Below, piece by piece: positions 16,331 through 24,470 of a DNA stretch of 40,663 nt. The notes beneath the pieces are model-generated. The model was not told the DNA's origin, did not search any database, and saw only the letters and a program-made list of their open reading frames with translations. The stretch lies in assembly GCA_016193385.1 (NCBI GenBank), contig JACPSF010000082.1, positions 1 through 40,663 on the forward strand. Reading direction: 5' to 3'. Every line of letters begins with the position of its first letter. Positions within the stretch are counted from its first letter, which is position 1. Position numbers and translations under genes: made by a program. The stretch comes from Deltaproteobacteria bacterium. Its GTDB lineage: Bacteria; Desulfobacterota_B; Binatia; UBA9968.

Positions 16331-17098
16331 ATGAACCTAAGCGGCCTAGACAAGAGTCGGTTGCCCCGGCATGTCGCCATTATCATGGATGGCAACGGAC
16401 GTTGGGCTAGGTTAAGAGGTAAGAGCCGCATCGAAGGCCACCGCCGGGGAAGGGCTTCTGTCCGTGCAGTGGTCGAGCTGAGCCGCAAGCTGGGTATCCC
16501 GTATCTCTCCCTGTATGCGTTTTCGACTGAGAACTGGCTGCGTCCCAAGGACGAAGTCCACGCTCTGATGAATCTCCTTGAGCGCTATCTGGAGGTGGAG
16601 CAGCCTAAAATGATGCGCCACGGGATCCGTCTTCTGGCGATCGGCGATAAAGAGCGTTTGCCGCCACCAGTGCTTCGCACCCTAGAGCATGCGATGCGGG
16701 CCACGCGAAAAAATTTGGGGATGACCGTCGTTTTAGCGCTCAGTTACAGTGGGCGCGATGATATCGTGCAGATGGTTCAGCGCATCGCGCGGAAAGTCCG
16801 TGACGGGGTTTGTGACGTGGAGGACATCGATGAGGAGATGATTTCCGCCCAGATGGAGACAGGCTCCATTCCGGACCCCGACTTGTTGATCCGGACCAGC
16901 GGCGAGATGCGCATCAGCAATTTCTATCTCTGGCAAATTCCCTACACCGAACTCTACATTACGCCCACCCTGTGGCCCGACTTTCGAGAGAAGGAGTATC
17001 TCCAGGCGCTTTCGGCGTACCAGCGGCGCCACCGGAGATTCGGCCGCACTGACGAACAGCTCAATGCAGCGCTACGCACGGTGAAGGGAAGCCGGTGA
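16331..17098 (+). CDS. uppS: Isoprenyl (undecaprenyl) diphosphate synthase
   Basis: A 255-residue cis-prenyltransferase that makes the C55 lipid carrier for cell-wall synthesis. The signature HVAIIMDGNGRWARLRGKSR spans about residues 14-33 with the Mg2+/diphosphate-binding Asp20. Further motifs are GHRRGRASVRAVVELSRKLG, YLSLYAFSTENWLRPKDEV, ALSYSGRDDIV and the C-terminal PDPDLLIRTSGEMRISNFYL with the FREKEYLQAL region. A weak SD precedes the ATG. Its stop overlaps the cdsA GTG start (GTGA). Confidence 0.96.
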   Translation: MNLSGLDKSRLPRHVAIIMDGNGRWARLRGKSRIEGHRRGRASVRAVVELSRKLGIPYLSLYAFSTENWLRPKDEVHALMNLLERYLEVEQPKMMRHGIRLLAIGDKERLPPPVLRTLEHAMRATRKNLGMTVVLALSYSGRDDIVQMVQRIARKVRDGVCDVEDIDEEMISAQMETGSIPDPDLLIRTSGEMRISNFYLWQIPYTELYITPTLWPDFREKEYLQALSAYQRRHRRFGRTDEQLNAALRTVKGSR

Positions 17099-17901
17099 GC
17101 TCGAAGATCATATCTAGGGTGGCGACCGCCCTAGTGGGGCTTCCCCTGTTGGTCGTTATCATTGCTTGGGGGCGCCCGTGGCAATTCGCGCTCCTGGTTT
17201 TCGTCGCTACGGCGATCGGTTTGTGGGAGTACTTCCTGATGGTTTTTCCAGGTCGGCGCCGGGAGCAGATCTTGGGTGTGCTCTTGGGCGCTGTGGCCTC
17301 CTTCGGTCTTCTCATACCTGGCGTCCCCGATCCTGGGTCCTGGCTCGGCGGGTTGATTGTGGTCGCGTGCTTGACGTATCTCTTTTTTGGCGGGGAGCTG
17401 CGGGAAAGGTATCAAGTCCTGAGTTGGACCCTGTTGGGTGTTCTCTACATCGGCTACTTGCTGCCCCATTTCTTCCTCCTCTACCGGATGCAGGGTGGGA
17501 GGGGCTGGGTCCTGTGGGTTCTCCTGGTGATCATGGGAGGGGATACGGCCTCGTATTTCGTGGGAAGCTTTTTCGGTCGGACCCGTTTATCCCCTGAGAT
17601 CAGCCCGGGCAAGACCGTGGAGGGAGCCGTGGGCGGCATCGCGACGAGTCTTCTTGCCGGGTTGATCGGAGGCAAATTCCTGCTCCCAGCGCTGCCTGAG
17701 CCGGAGACGCTGCTCTTGTCCTTCGTCTTGAGCTTGCTCGGGCAAGCTGGTGATCTGTTCGAGTCGTGGATCAAGCGGGCCTTTTCCGTCAAGGATTCGG
17801 GCCGTCTGCTTCCCGGCCACGGAGGGTTGCTGGATCGCGTGGATAGCCTTATATTCCCTGTGGTGTTCACGACCTACTACCTGAGGTTTCTCCGCCTATG
17901 A
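17095..17901 (+). CDS. cdsA: Phosphatidate cytidylyltransferase
   Basis: A 268-residue integral membrane enzyme making CDP-diacylglycerol for phospholipid synthesis. About seven hydrophobic segments are visible, beginning with ALVGLPLLVVIIAWG. The family signature near the C-terminus is intact: SWIKRAFSVKDSGRLLPGHG (about 225-244) followed by GLLDRVDSLIF. The start codon is GTG at 17095, overlapping the uppS stop. It overlaps dxr by ATGA at 17898-17901. Confidence 0.95.
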   Translation: MSSKIISRVATALVGLPLLVVIIAWGRPWQFALLVFVATAIGLWEYFLMVFPGRRREQILGVLLGAVASFGLLIPGVPDPGSWLGGLIVVACLTYLFFGGELRERYQVLSWTLLGVLYIGYLLPHFFLLYRMQGGRGWVLWVLLVIMGGDTASYFVGSFFGRTRLSPEISPGKTVEGAVGGIATSLLAGLIGGKFLLPALPEPETLLLSFVLSLLGQAGDLFESWIKRAFSVKDSGRLLPGHGGLLDRVDSLIFPVVFTTYYLRFLRL

Positions 17902-19049
17902 AGTCCATCGCGCTTCTGGGCTCCACGGGTTCGGTGGGAGTGAGCACCCTGGACCTGGTCCGTCGCTTTCCCGAAGAATTCAAGGCCGCCGGGCTGGTTG
18001 CCGGCCGCAACCTCAAACTTCTTGCCTCGCAGATCAAGGAGTTTTCCCCCCGCTGGGTGAGCATCCGGGAAAAGGAGCGAATCCCTGAGCTCCGTCGTCT
18101 CTTGGGCCCGCACTCGGTGGAGCTGTTGTGGGGAGAAGCGGGTGCGGTCAACGTCGCCACGGCGAATGGAGTCGATGTGGTGCTGGCGGCGATCGTGGGG
18201 GGAGCCGGTCTGGTTCCCACCTTCGAGGCGGTCCGGGCGGGGAAAGAGGTGGCGCTCGCCAACAAAGAAGCCCTGGTGATGGCCGGGGAGATCTTTGTAC
18301 AGGAGGCCAAGCAAAGGGGAGTGCGGCTGTTCCCCGTGGACAGCGAACACAGCGCCATTTTTCAATGCCTGCAGGGGAATCGGCGCGAAGACGTCGATCA
18401 CATCATCCTGACGGCCTCGGGCGGACCCTTCCTCCGCGCTTCTCTTAAGCGGCTGGATCGTGTTACCGTGAAGGAGGCGTTAAAGCATCCGAATTGGAAG
18501 ATGGGACCAAAGATTACCATTGATTCGGCGACCATGATGAATAAGGGGTTGGAGGTGGTCGAGGCGCGGTGGCTCTTCGATGTCGCGCCTTCACAAGTGA
18601 AAGTCGTCATCCACCCCCAAAGCGTTATCCATTCAATGGTGCGCTATCAAGATGGCTCGATCATGGCTCAGCTGGGCATCCCTGACATGCGGATTCCGAT
18701 CGCCTATGCTTTGTCCTATCCCTGCCGTCTCAAAACGAGTTGGCGACCGCTGGAGTTAACGCGGTTGGGTGAACTGACTTTTCTCCCTGTGGAGAAGCGA
18801 AGATACCCAGCCCTAAAGCTCGCCTACGAGGCATTGTCGGAGGGCGGGACGATGCCCGCAGTTCTCAATGCTGCTAACGAGGTCGCCGTGGCCGCGTTTC
18901 TGGAAAGGCGCGTAGGTTTCCGCGACATTCATCGGATTATTGAGAAGACGATGCGAGCCCACGTGAGCACCCGCCCGCACGCGGTGCAGGAGATTCTGGA
19001 CGTGGACCGCTGGGCGCGGGAAAAAGCGGCGTCTCTGGCAAAACAGTAA
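17898..19049 (+). CDS. dxr: 1-deoxy-D-xylulose 5-phosphate reductoisomerase
   Basis: A 383-residue enzyme of the MEP isoprenoid pathway, forming MEP with NADPH. The NADPH-binding loop LGSTGSVGVSTLDLV is at residues 7-21. Metal and substrate residues are in PVDSEHSAIFQCL near 150, LTASGGPFLRASL near 178 and TMMNKGLEVVEARWLF near 217-232. The lid loop and C-terminal domain are complete and the length is normal. With uppS and cdsA it forms the isoprenoid/lipid segment of the cluster. Confidence 0.97.
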   Translation: MKSIALLGSTGSVGVSTLDLVRRFPEEFKAAGLVAGRNLKLLASQIKEFSPRWVSIREKERIPELRRLLGPHSVELLWGEAGAVNVATANGVDVVLAAIVGGAGLVPTFEAVRAGKEVALANKEALVMAGEIFVQEAKQRGVRLFPVDSEHSAIFQCLQGNRREDVDHIILTASGGPFLRASLKRLDRVTVKEALKHPNWKMGPKITIDSATMMNKGLEVVEARWLFDVAPSQVKVVIHPQSVIHSMVRYQDGSIMAQLGIPDMRIPIAYALSYPCRLKTSWRPLELTRLGELTFLPVEKRRYPALKLAYEALSEGGTMPAVLNAANEVAVAAFLERRVGFRDIHRIIEKTMRAHVSTRPHAVQEILDVDRWAREKAASLAKQ

Positions 19050-19062
19050 AGGAGAGTATTGC

Positions 19063-20145
19063 ATGACCACGGTTATTTACGCGATTGTCTCGGCTCTGGT
19101 AGGGTTAGGGATTTTGATTGTGATCCACGAGCTGGGTCATTTCCTGGTAGCAAAAATTTCCGGCGTTGGGGTTCTGACGTTCTCAGTCGGTTTTGGACCG
19201 AAGATTTGGTCCAGAAAGATGGGCGAAACCGAGTATGCGCTGAGCGCCTTCCCCTTGGGAGGCTACGTCAAGATGATCGGGGAGGATCCCGATGTCGAAG
19301 TCCAGCAGGCGGATATCGAGAAATCCTTTTCCCATCAGGGGCTTGCCAAGAGAACGGCCATTGTGGCGGCGGGCCCACTTTTCAACCTCCTGCTCGCGGC
19401 CGCGGTCTTCATGTGGATTTTCGTGGCCCACGGCATCCCTGTGTTGACGACTACCGTCGGGGGTGTGGAGCCCGAGTCACCCGCGGCGCTGGCGGGGATA
19501 CAAAAGGGTGACCGGATTGTTGCGGTGGATGGCCGGGCGGTCAAAAAGTGGGAGGAACTGTCCAGCCGGATTAAACAAAGCGACGGAAAACCGCTAAGCC
19601 TTCGGCTAATGCGGGATAGCCGCGAGAGCGAAATTGTGGTCCAGCCGACGCGGAGGGAAGGGCGGAACCTCTACGGAGAAACGATTGAGGTCTGGGCCAT
19701 CGGAGTCGCGAGCGAGGTGACGATTGATAAAAGTACCCCTTGGTTGGCTGCGGGCAAAGCCTTTTATAAAACCGGTGAGTATTCCCTGCTCACGCTGGTG
19801 GCGCTTTATAAGATGATCAAAGGGGAGGTCTCACCGCGAAATCTCGGGGGACCCCTGTTGATCGCGCAGATGGCCGGGCAGCAGGCGCGCGAGGGGTTAA
19901 CGAGCTTTTTCTTTTTTGTCGCCATCCTCAGCGTCAACCTGGGCGTGCTGAATCTACTCCCCATTCCGGTCCTTGACGGGGGCCACCTGCTGTTTTTTCT
20001 TTTCGGATGGGGCCTCGGCCGGCCGGTCGCTCTCAAGCACCGCGAGCGGGCGCGACAGATCGGTGTGTTCGTTCTCATTCTCATCATGATTTACGCTTTC
20101 TACAACGACCTCAGTCGCTTTTTCGAGGGTTGGAGAGGTGGATGA
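19063..20145 (+). CDS. rseP: Site-2 intramembrane metalloprotease RseP
   Basis: A 360-residue inner-membrane zinc protease that completes regulated cleavage of anti-sigma factors. The zinc motif HELGH is at residues 22-26 in the first membrane segment, and the second metal motif is in PIPVLDGGHLLFFLFGWG near 303-320. One PDZ domain is seen at about 120-205 (VEPESPAALAGIQKGDRIVA), whereas the E. coli protein has two; a single PDZ is common in other phyla. AGGAGA precedes ATG. Its stop overlaps tsaB. Confidence 0.94.
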   Translation: MTTVIYAIVSALVGLGILIVIHELGHFLVAKISGVGVLTFSVGFGPKIWSRKMGETEYALSAFPLGGYVKMIGEDPDVEVQQADIEKSFSHQGLAKRTAIVAAGPLFNLLLAAAVFMWIFVAHGIPVLTTTVGGVEPESPAALAGIQKGDRIVAVDGRAVKKWEELSSRIKQSDGKPLSLRLMRDSRESEIVVQPTRREGRNLYGETIEVWAIGVASEVTIDKSTPWLAAGKAFYKTGEYSLLTLVALYKMIKGEVSPRNLGGPLLIAQMAGQQAREGLTSFFFFVAILSVNLGVLNLLPIPVLDGGHLLFFLFGWGLGRPVALKHRERARQIGVFVLILIMIYAFYNDLSRFFEGWRGG

Positions 20146-20891
20146 AAGTCTTGGGGATTGACACGGCGACGGCCGTAGCCAGCGTCGCCCTCGTAGAAGA
20201 CGGCAAGCTCGTGCTGGAGGCAGTGCAGTCGAACGGGAGTCAGGAGGCCGCGGTTGGGACGCGGGTGGAGCGACCCAATCACGCGGTGGCCATTCTGCCG
20301 CTTCTGGATAGGCTTTTGAAAAGGGCCGGAAAATCGATGGATGAGCTTTCCGCCCTGGCGGTGTCCATCGGGCCCGGCTCGTTCACCGGATTGCGCATCG
20401 GCTTGAGTACAGTCAAGGGGTTGGCCTACGGCTGGAGCGTCCCTGTGGTCGGTGTCCCAACCCTGGATGCCGTCGCGGAGCGCGTCATGGGTTGGGAAGG
20501 TTTGGTTTGCCCGTTTCTGGATGCGCGGAGGAAGGAAGTTTATGCCGCAGTTTATCGGCGCAAGGCCACGATGCTGGAGCGCTTGAGCGAAGACCTCGTC
20601 GACTCTCCCATGAAGGTGATCGACCGAATTCGCTCCTGCGATCCAAGCAGTCCATGCCTATTTATCGGAGATGGGACTAGCGTGTACGGTGACCTGATTG
20701 AAGGCGTTCTGGGCGGGCGAGCCTCGCTAACTCTGGGCGAGGGTTTCCCCTCCACTGCCAGCGCCGTGGCCCGGCTCGGGGAGCAAAGATTAAAGCGGAG
20801 TGACTTCGATACGGTCGGTCCTTTGGTGCCGCTTTATCTACGCCCTTCCGAAGCTGAGTTGAAAAGAGGTTGTTCTGGGGATAAGTTGTAG
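20142..20891 (+). CDS. tsaB: tRNA threonylcarbamoyladenosine biosynthesis protein TsaB
   Basis: A 249-residue ASKHA-fold partner of TsaD in t6A modification of tRNAs. It begins MKVLGIDTATAVASVALVED, has the characteristic SIGPGSFTGLRIGLSTVKGL near 80-99, and ends with PLVPLYLRPSEAELKR. The frame is open upstream, but ATG at 20142 overlaps the rseP stop and gives the normal N-terminus. Residues 30-50 (SNGSQEAAVGTRVERPNHAV) are slightly longer than usual before the His that aligns with the family's H-S/A motif. tsaD and tsaE are not in the window. Confidence 0.92.
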   Translation: MKVLGIDTATAVASVALVEDGKLVLEAVQSNGSQEAAVGTRVERPNHAVAILPLLDRLLKRAGKSMDELSALAVSIGPGSFTGLRIGLSTVKGLAYGWSVPVVGVPTLDAVAERVMGWEGLVCPFLDARRKEVYAAVYRRKATMLERLSEDLVDSPMKVIDRIRSCDPSSPCLFIGDGTSVYGDLIEGVLGGRASLTLGEGFPSTASAVARLGEQRLKRSDFDTVGPLVPLYLRPSEAELKRGCSGDKL

Positions 20892-20917
20892 GAAAAACTG
20901 AAGTTTTTTGGGTTCCG

Positions 20918-20946
20918 TTGACAAAAGCAGCATAGTGCGATAGATG
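20918..20946 (+). promoter_or_regulatory. Putative promoter of the DUF465-ilvBH operon
   Basis: TTGACA at 20918-20923 followed after 17 bp by TAGATG (3 of 6 matches). It lies in the 93-bp gap after tsaB, 39 bp before ATG. No leader peptide or attenuator typical of ilv operons fits in this gap. Confidence 0.4.
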
Positions 20947-20984
20947 AAAATTCCCTGGGCTTAGATTACGAAGGAGGCTGTCAC

Positions 20985-21230
20985 ATGGAGCAGGGAGAGG
21001 AAACGCTCATCATTTCGCTTTTGGATAAAGACCCGGAGCTTAGGAAATACTACGATGAACATCAGGAATTGAAACGAAAGCTCCAAGGATTCCAGCATAA
21101 AGCCCACCTTACACCGGGTGAGGAGCTAGAAAAAAAGCGGCTCCAAAAACTCAAACTCGCAGGAAAGGATAAGATCATGGAGATCTTGGGAAGATATCGC
21201 CAGACAGGAGTTCAAAGGGGGACGGAATGA
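20985..21230 (+). CDS. DUF465 (YdcH-like) small coiled-coil protein
   Basis: An 81-residue cytoplasmic protein. The family's hallmark pattern is clear: LLDKDPELRKYYDEHQELKR, then HLTPGEELEKKRLQKLKLAG and KDKIMEIL. It is predicted as two helices forming a hairpin. AAGGAGG precedes ATG. Its stop overlaps ilvB (ATGA at 21227-21230), so it is translated together with acetolactate synthase; the biological reason is not known, and no function is established for the family. Confidence 0.85.
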   Translation: MEQGEETLIISLLDKDPELRKYYDEHQELKRKLQGFQHKAHLTPGEELEKKRLQKLKLAGKDKIMEILGRYRQTGVQRGTE

Positions 21231-23005
21231 AGAAGACCGGAGCTGAGATTCTTATTGAGTCGCTCAAGCAAGAAGGGGTGAAGGTGGTCTTCGGCATCCC
21301 CGGAGGGGTGGTTCTCAAGATTTTTGATATGCTCCACCAACAGAAAGACGTTGAGGTCGTCCTGACGCGTCACGAGCAGGGGGCCGCCCACATGGCGGAA
21401 GGATATGCCAAGGCGACCGGCAAGGCTGGAGTCGTCCTGGTGACCTCAGGCCCGGGGATGACCAATATCGTGACGGGACTGGCCGATGCCTATATGGACT
21501 CGGTGCCTCTGGTGGCTTTCACCGGACAGGTCTCCACAAATCTGATTGGGAATGACGCCTTCCAGGAAGCCGACAATATCGGCATCAGCCGTCCCTGCAC
21601 CAAACACAATGTTCTGGTAAAGGACGTGAACGATCTGGCCCGGACCATCAAGGAAGCGTTCTATATCGCCACCACAGGCCGTCCCGGGCCGGTCTTGGTC
21701 GATATCCCTAAAGACGTGAGCACGAATAAAGCTGACTTCAAGTACCCTGAGAAGGTCCAAGTGCGGGGCTATAATCCTACTTACGAGGGCAACAAATACC
21801 AGATCAAGCAGGCGGCTGAGGAGATCAAGAAGGCCAAGCGGCCGGTCATCTACGTCGGTGGGGGGGCGGTATTCTCCGATGCGGCAGAGGAGATCCGTGA
21901 GGTGGCCGAGCTTGCCCAGGTTCCGGTAACCATGACCCTGATGGGCCTGGGAAGTTTTCCCGGTGCCCATCCGCTGTGCATGGGTATGCTGGGTATGCAC
22001 GGAGGGTACTGGAGCAACATGGCGATGCACCATGCGGATCTTTTGATCGCTGTCGGTGCGCGCTTTGATGACCGGGTGACCGGAAAGCTCTCGGATTTCT
22101 GTCCTGGCGCGCGCGTGGTCCATATCGACATCGATCCAACCTCGATTAAGAAAAATATCCATGCCCACATTCCCATCGTGGGCGACGTCAAGACCGTGCT
22201 CAGGCAACTGAATGTTTACCTGCGGGCCATGGATGGCAACCAGAGCGAATTGAAAGAACAGCGTCGCCCATGGCGGGAACAGATCGAGGAGTGGAAGCGA
22301 GCCCATCCGCTGCGCTATGAGCAGGGTGTGAAAGTAGCCAAGCCCCAGTTCGTTATCGAGCGGGTGTTTGAAATGACCAACCACGAAGGCATCGTCGTGA
22401 CCGACGTAGGCCAGCACCAGATGTGGGCGGCCCAGTATTTCCGGGGCTCCAAGCCGCGGACCTTTATCACCTCGGGTGGGCTCGGTACGATGGGGTTTGG
22501 CTTCCCCGCTGCCTTGGGGGCGCAGAAGGCCTATCCCGACAAGCTGGTCCTGTGTATCACCAGCGAGGGGAGCTTTCAGATGAATCCTCAGGAGCTGGCG
22601 ACCGCGGCGATCTATAAGCTTCCGGTCAAGATTGTTCTGATCAATAATAAGTTTCATGGAATGGTCCGCCAGTGGCAGGATCTGTTCTATGAAAGCCGCT
22701 ACGCGTCGAGTTACCTGGGCGAGATCCCCGATTTCGTCAAGCTCGCGGAGGCCTACGGCATTCTCGGACTGAGGGCGCTAAAGCCCGCAGAGGTGGAACC
22801 CGTGATCCGTGAGGGGCTAAAACACCGCGGACCGGTTCTTATGGACTTCCACGTGGACCCGTTTGAGAATTGCTATCCCATGATTCCGGCCGGTGGGGCG
22901 CAGCATGAGATGATGCTGGAGGATCCGCCCGAGCTTAGGAAGGTGGACAGGAGCGGTCTGGCGAAGAAGAAGGCTGAGGAGGGGGAAGGTGTTCTTCCCG
23001 CCTGA
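21227..23005 (+). CDS. ilvB: Acetolactate synthase, large (catalytic) subunit
   Basis: A 592-residue ThDP enzyme of valine, leucine and isoleucine synthesis. The PYR domain has the catalytic Glu50 in LTRHEQGAAHMAEGYAKATG. The middle domain (about 190-330) binds FAD and includes LMGLGSFPGAHP and GARFDDRVTGKLSDF. In the PP domain the Mg2+/ThDP motif reads SEGSFQMN...NN, with Glu where most members have the Asp of GDGS. The C-terminal ~30 residues form a charged tail. It is coupled to the DUF465 gene upstream and followed after 11 bp by the regulatory subunit. Confidence 0.96.
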   Translation: MKKTGAEILIESLKQEGVKVVFGIPGGVVLKIFDMLHQQKDVEVVLTRHEQGAAHMAEGYAKATGKAGVVLVTSGPGMTNIVTGLADAYMDSVPLVAFTGQVSTNLIGNDAFQEADNIGISRPCTKHNVLVKDVNDLARTIKEAFYIATTGRPGPVLVDIPKDVSTNKADFKYPEKVQVRGYNPTYEGNKYQIKQAAEEIKKAKRPVIYVGGGAVFSDAAEEIREVAELAQVPVTMTLMGLGSFPGAHPLCMGMLGMHGGYWSNMAMHHADLLIAVGARFDDRVTGKLSDFCPGARVVHIDIDPTSIKKNIHAHIPIVGDVKTVLRQLNVYLRAMDGNQSELKEQRRPWREQIEEWKRAHPLRYEQGVKVAKPQFVIERVFEMTNHEGIVVTDVGQHQMWAAQYFRGSKPRTFITSGGLGTMGFGFPAALGAQKAYPDKLVLCITSEGSFQMNPQELATAAIYKLPVKIVLINNKFHGMVRQWQDLFYESRYASSYLGEIPDFVKLAEAYGILGLRALKPAEVEPVIREGLKHRGPVLMDFHVDPFENCYPMIPAGGAQHEMMLEDPPELRKVDRSGLAKKKAEEGEGVLPA

Positions 23006-23016
23006 CACCCCATCGG

Positions 23017-23535
23017 ATGGAACACATCATTTCGGTGCAGGTTGAGAATAAAGCCGGCGTCCTAGCCAGGGTCGCGGGTCTGTTTAGCGCTCGGGGCTAT
23101 AATATCGAGAGCCTATCCGTGGCGCCCACCTTGGACCCTACGACCTCCATGATCACCATCGTTACGCAAGGGGATGACCCCGTTGTCGAGCAAATCATCA
23201 AGCAGCTTAACAAGGTCATCGAGGTACTGAAGGTAGTGGACCTAACGGAAACGAATTTCCTTGATCGCGAGACCGCGCTCATCAAGATCCACACTCGGCC
23301 TGAGCATCGCGATGAGGCCATCCGGATCGCCGATATCTTTCGAGCCAAGATCGTCGATTCCTCCCCGACGACCTACACGGTCGAGGTGACGGGGGACGTG
23401 GACAAGGTCGAGGCGCTGATCAATTTACTGAAACCCCTCGGGATCAAGGAGATCGTGCGTACCGGCCGGGTCGCGATCGCGCGCGAGGCCGCCAAAGTCC
23501 AGACCCGCCGCGAGATCCAAGCGGCCAAGGCCTAG
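23017..23535 (+). CDS. ilvH: Acetolactate synthase, small (regulatory) subunit
   Basis: A 172-residue subunit that activates the catalytic subunit and gives valine feedback inhibition. An ACT domain occupies residues 3-75 (ISVQVENKAGVLARVAGLFS and ARGYNIESLSVAPT), followed by the ALS_ss_C domain (about 85-160, DRETALIKIHTRPEHRDEAI). The length is typical of the IlvH/IlvN class. Spacing and strand show it is in an operon with ilvB. Confidence 0.95.
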   Translation: MEHIISVQVENKAGVLARVAGLFSARGYNIESLSVAPTLDPTTSMITIVTQGDDPVVEQIIKQLNKVIEVLKVVDLTETNFLDRETALIKIHTRPEHRDEAIRIADIFRAKIVDSSPTTYTVEVTGDVDKVEALINLLKPLGIKEIVRTGRVAIAREAAKVQTRREIQAAKA

Positions 23536-23573
23536 ACGGGATGCATCCTCGTCTTGTCTTAACGGAATGTCCA

Positions 23574-23596
23574 GCCCCGCCTGTGGCTGGCGGGGT
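23574..23596 (+). terminator. Possible terminator hairpin after ilvH
   Basis: A 7-bp G+C stem (CCCCGCC at 23575-23581, GGCGGGG at 23589-23595) plus one G-T pair, with a 7-base loop. No clear U-tract follows, so it may need Rho or serve only as an mRNA 3' end. Confidence 0.4.
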
Positions 23597-23636
23597 CTAT
23601 CTGGAAGCCGCTCCCAGGTTGATGAAATAACAGCAC

Positions 23637-23651
23637 CTTATCGGATACTCT
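23637..23651 (+). repeat. 15-bp dispersed promoter-like motif, copy 1
   Basis: CTTATCGGATACTCT, identical to copy 2 at 24333-24347 and 13 of 15 identical to copy 3 at 30290-30304. Here the TTGATG upstream stands 19 bp from GATACT. The surrounding 23597-23960 interval holds no supported gene. Confidence 0.6.
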
Positions 23652-23982
23652 TCGCCCCCAAATCACGATCCGGGGCTAGTCTGTCATCTTTGGTAACTGC
23701 ATCGGGATCTTGAGCCGGGCCTGGCGCGCGGTCACGGTGGTGGTCTGTGAGTTCCCGATGACTATACCGCAAAAGCAAACCCATTTGAGTGCAAACCAGA
23801 GCGCAGCAGATCAAGCGGTTGTTGCTAAAGAGCTATGAGCGGACTTGACCCCTTATTGACCCCTCCAGACCACCTCTCCCGTATCGAAATGAGTAATATA
23901 TCCACCGAATTCCTGGCCTTTGGGTCGGAGGATTTCATTCCTCATGTGGCTATGGTATTAATTTCACGGTGGAGAAACGGAA

Positions 23983-24204
23983 ATGGCAAAACCCAGCAGT
24001 TTCAAAAACATAGAGAGACAGGTAGAAAATCTCTCCCGGCGGGATCAACAGAAACTTCTAGCGCGGCTTATTCAGCGGACTCGTCAATCGAAACCTAAAA
24101 AGAGTTCCCGCAATTGGGCCAAGCTTTACGGCCTGGGAAAAGGCGTTTGGAACGGAGAAGACGCGCAGGATTATGTTAACCGTCTCCGCGAGGATAGGGT
24201 GTGA
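23983..24204 (+). CDS. Antitoxin of a VapBC-type toxin-antitoxin pair (toxin lost)
   Basis: A 73-residue basic protein. Residues 14-33 (ENLSRRDQQKLLARLIQRTR) and the C-terminal WNGEDAQDYVNRLREDR resemble antitoxins that pair with PIN-domain toxins; the tail would wrap the toxin's active site. GGAGA lies about 10 bases before ATG. Its end overlaps the GTG of the truncated PIN gene (GTGA at 24201-24204), the usual antitoxin-toxin coupling. An overlapping frame at 23835-24098 is not supported. Whether it is still made, now without a functional toxin, cannot be told. Confidence 0.65.
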   Translation: MAKPSSFKNIERQVENLSRRDQQKLLARLIQRTRQSKPKKSSRNWAKLYGLGKGVWNGEDAQDYVNRLREDRV

Positions 24205-24326
24205 CCCTATCCCAGGACCTAACCCGACTCGATTCCCTCTTCTTTGACACCGCTCCTATTATCTATTACCCCAAAGCAGGGGTAAATTTCCATCTTGGTT
24301 TTGGGTCAAGCGCTGAGTTGACCTAA
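24201..24326 (+). pseudogene. Truncated PIN-domain toxin (VapC-like) remnant
   Basis: Starts with GTG overlapping the antitoxin stop. The 41 codons begin VTLSQDLTRLDSLFFDTAPI and continue IYYPKAG. FFDTAPIIYY is the first beta-strand of a PIN domain with the first catalytic Asp (D16). After KAG the sequence (VNFHLGFGSSAELT) no longer resembles a PIN domain and ends at TAA 24324-24326; about 90-100 residues with the remaining acidic residues are missing. The break lies just before copy 2 of the 15-bp repeat. Confidence 0.65.
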
Positions 24327-24347
24327 CCATCGCTTATCGGATACTCT
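24318..24347 (+). promoter_or_regulatory. Promoter-like repeat, copy 2, upstream of the acyl-CoA dehydrogenase
   Basis: TTGACC at 24318-24323, 16 bp, GATACT at 24340-24345. The -10 side is part of the 15-bp motif CTTATCGGATACTCT (24333-24347). It stands about 125 bp before the ATG at 24471; the leader holds no other feature that I can see. Confidence 0.5.
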
Positions 24348-24470
24348 CCGGTTCAGGATGGTGATCGGCGCAGGTCCACTCCTTCTAGTAAAGCTTCGCC
24401 TGCTCGCGGGTTTCCCTATCGGGGAGACGAGGCGGTGGCAATGATGGGGGGAGCGGGTGTAAGGGCAGCT

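Noticed and set aside
21446..22657. Long minus-strand frame (403 codons) opposite ilvB
   Set aside because: Fully antisense to a certain gene; high-G+C codon use leaves such shadow frames, and the sequence has no family resemblance.
23640..23787. Minus-strand frame of about 48 codons ending at repeat copy 1
   Set aside because: Arg/Asp-rich, no SD and no recognised family.
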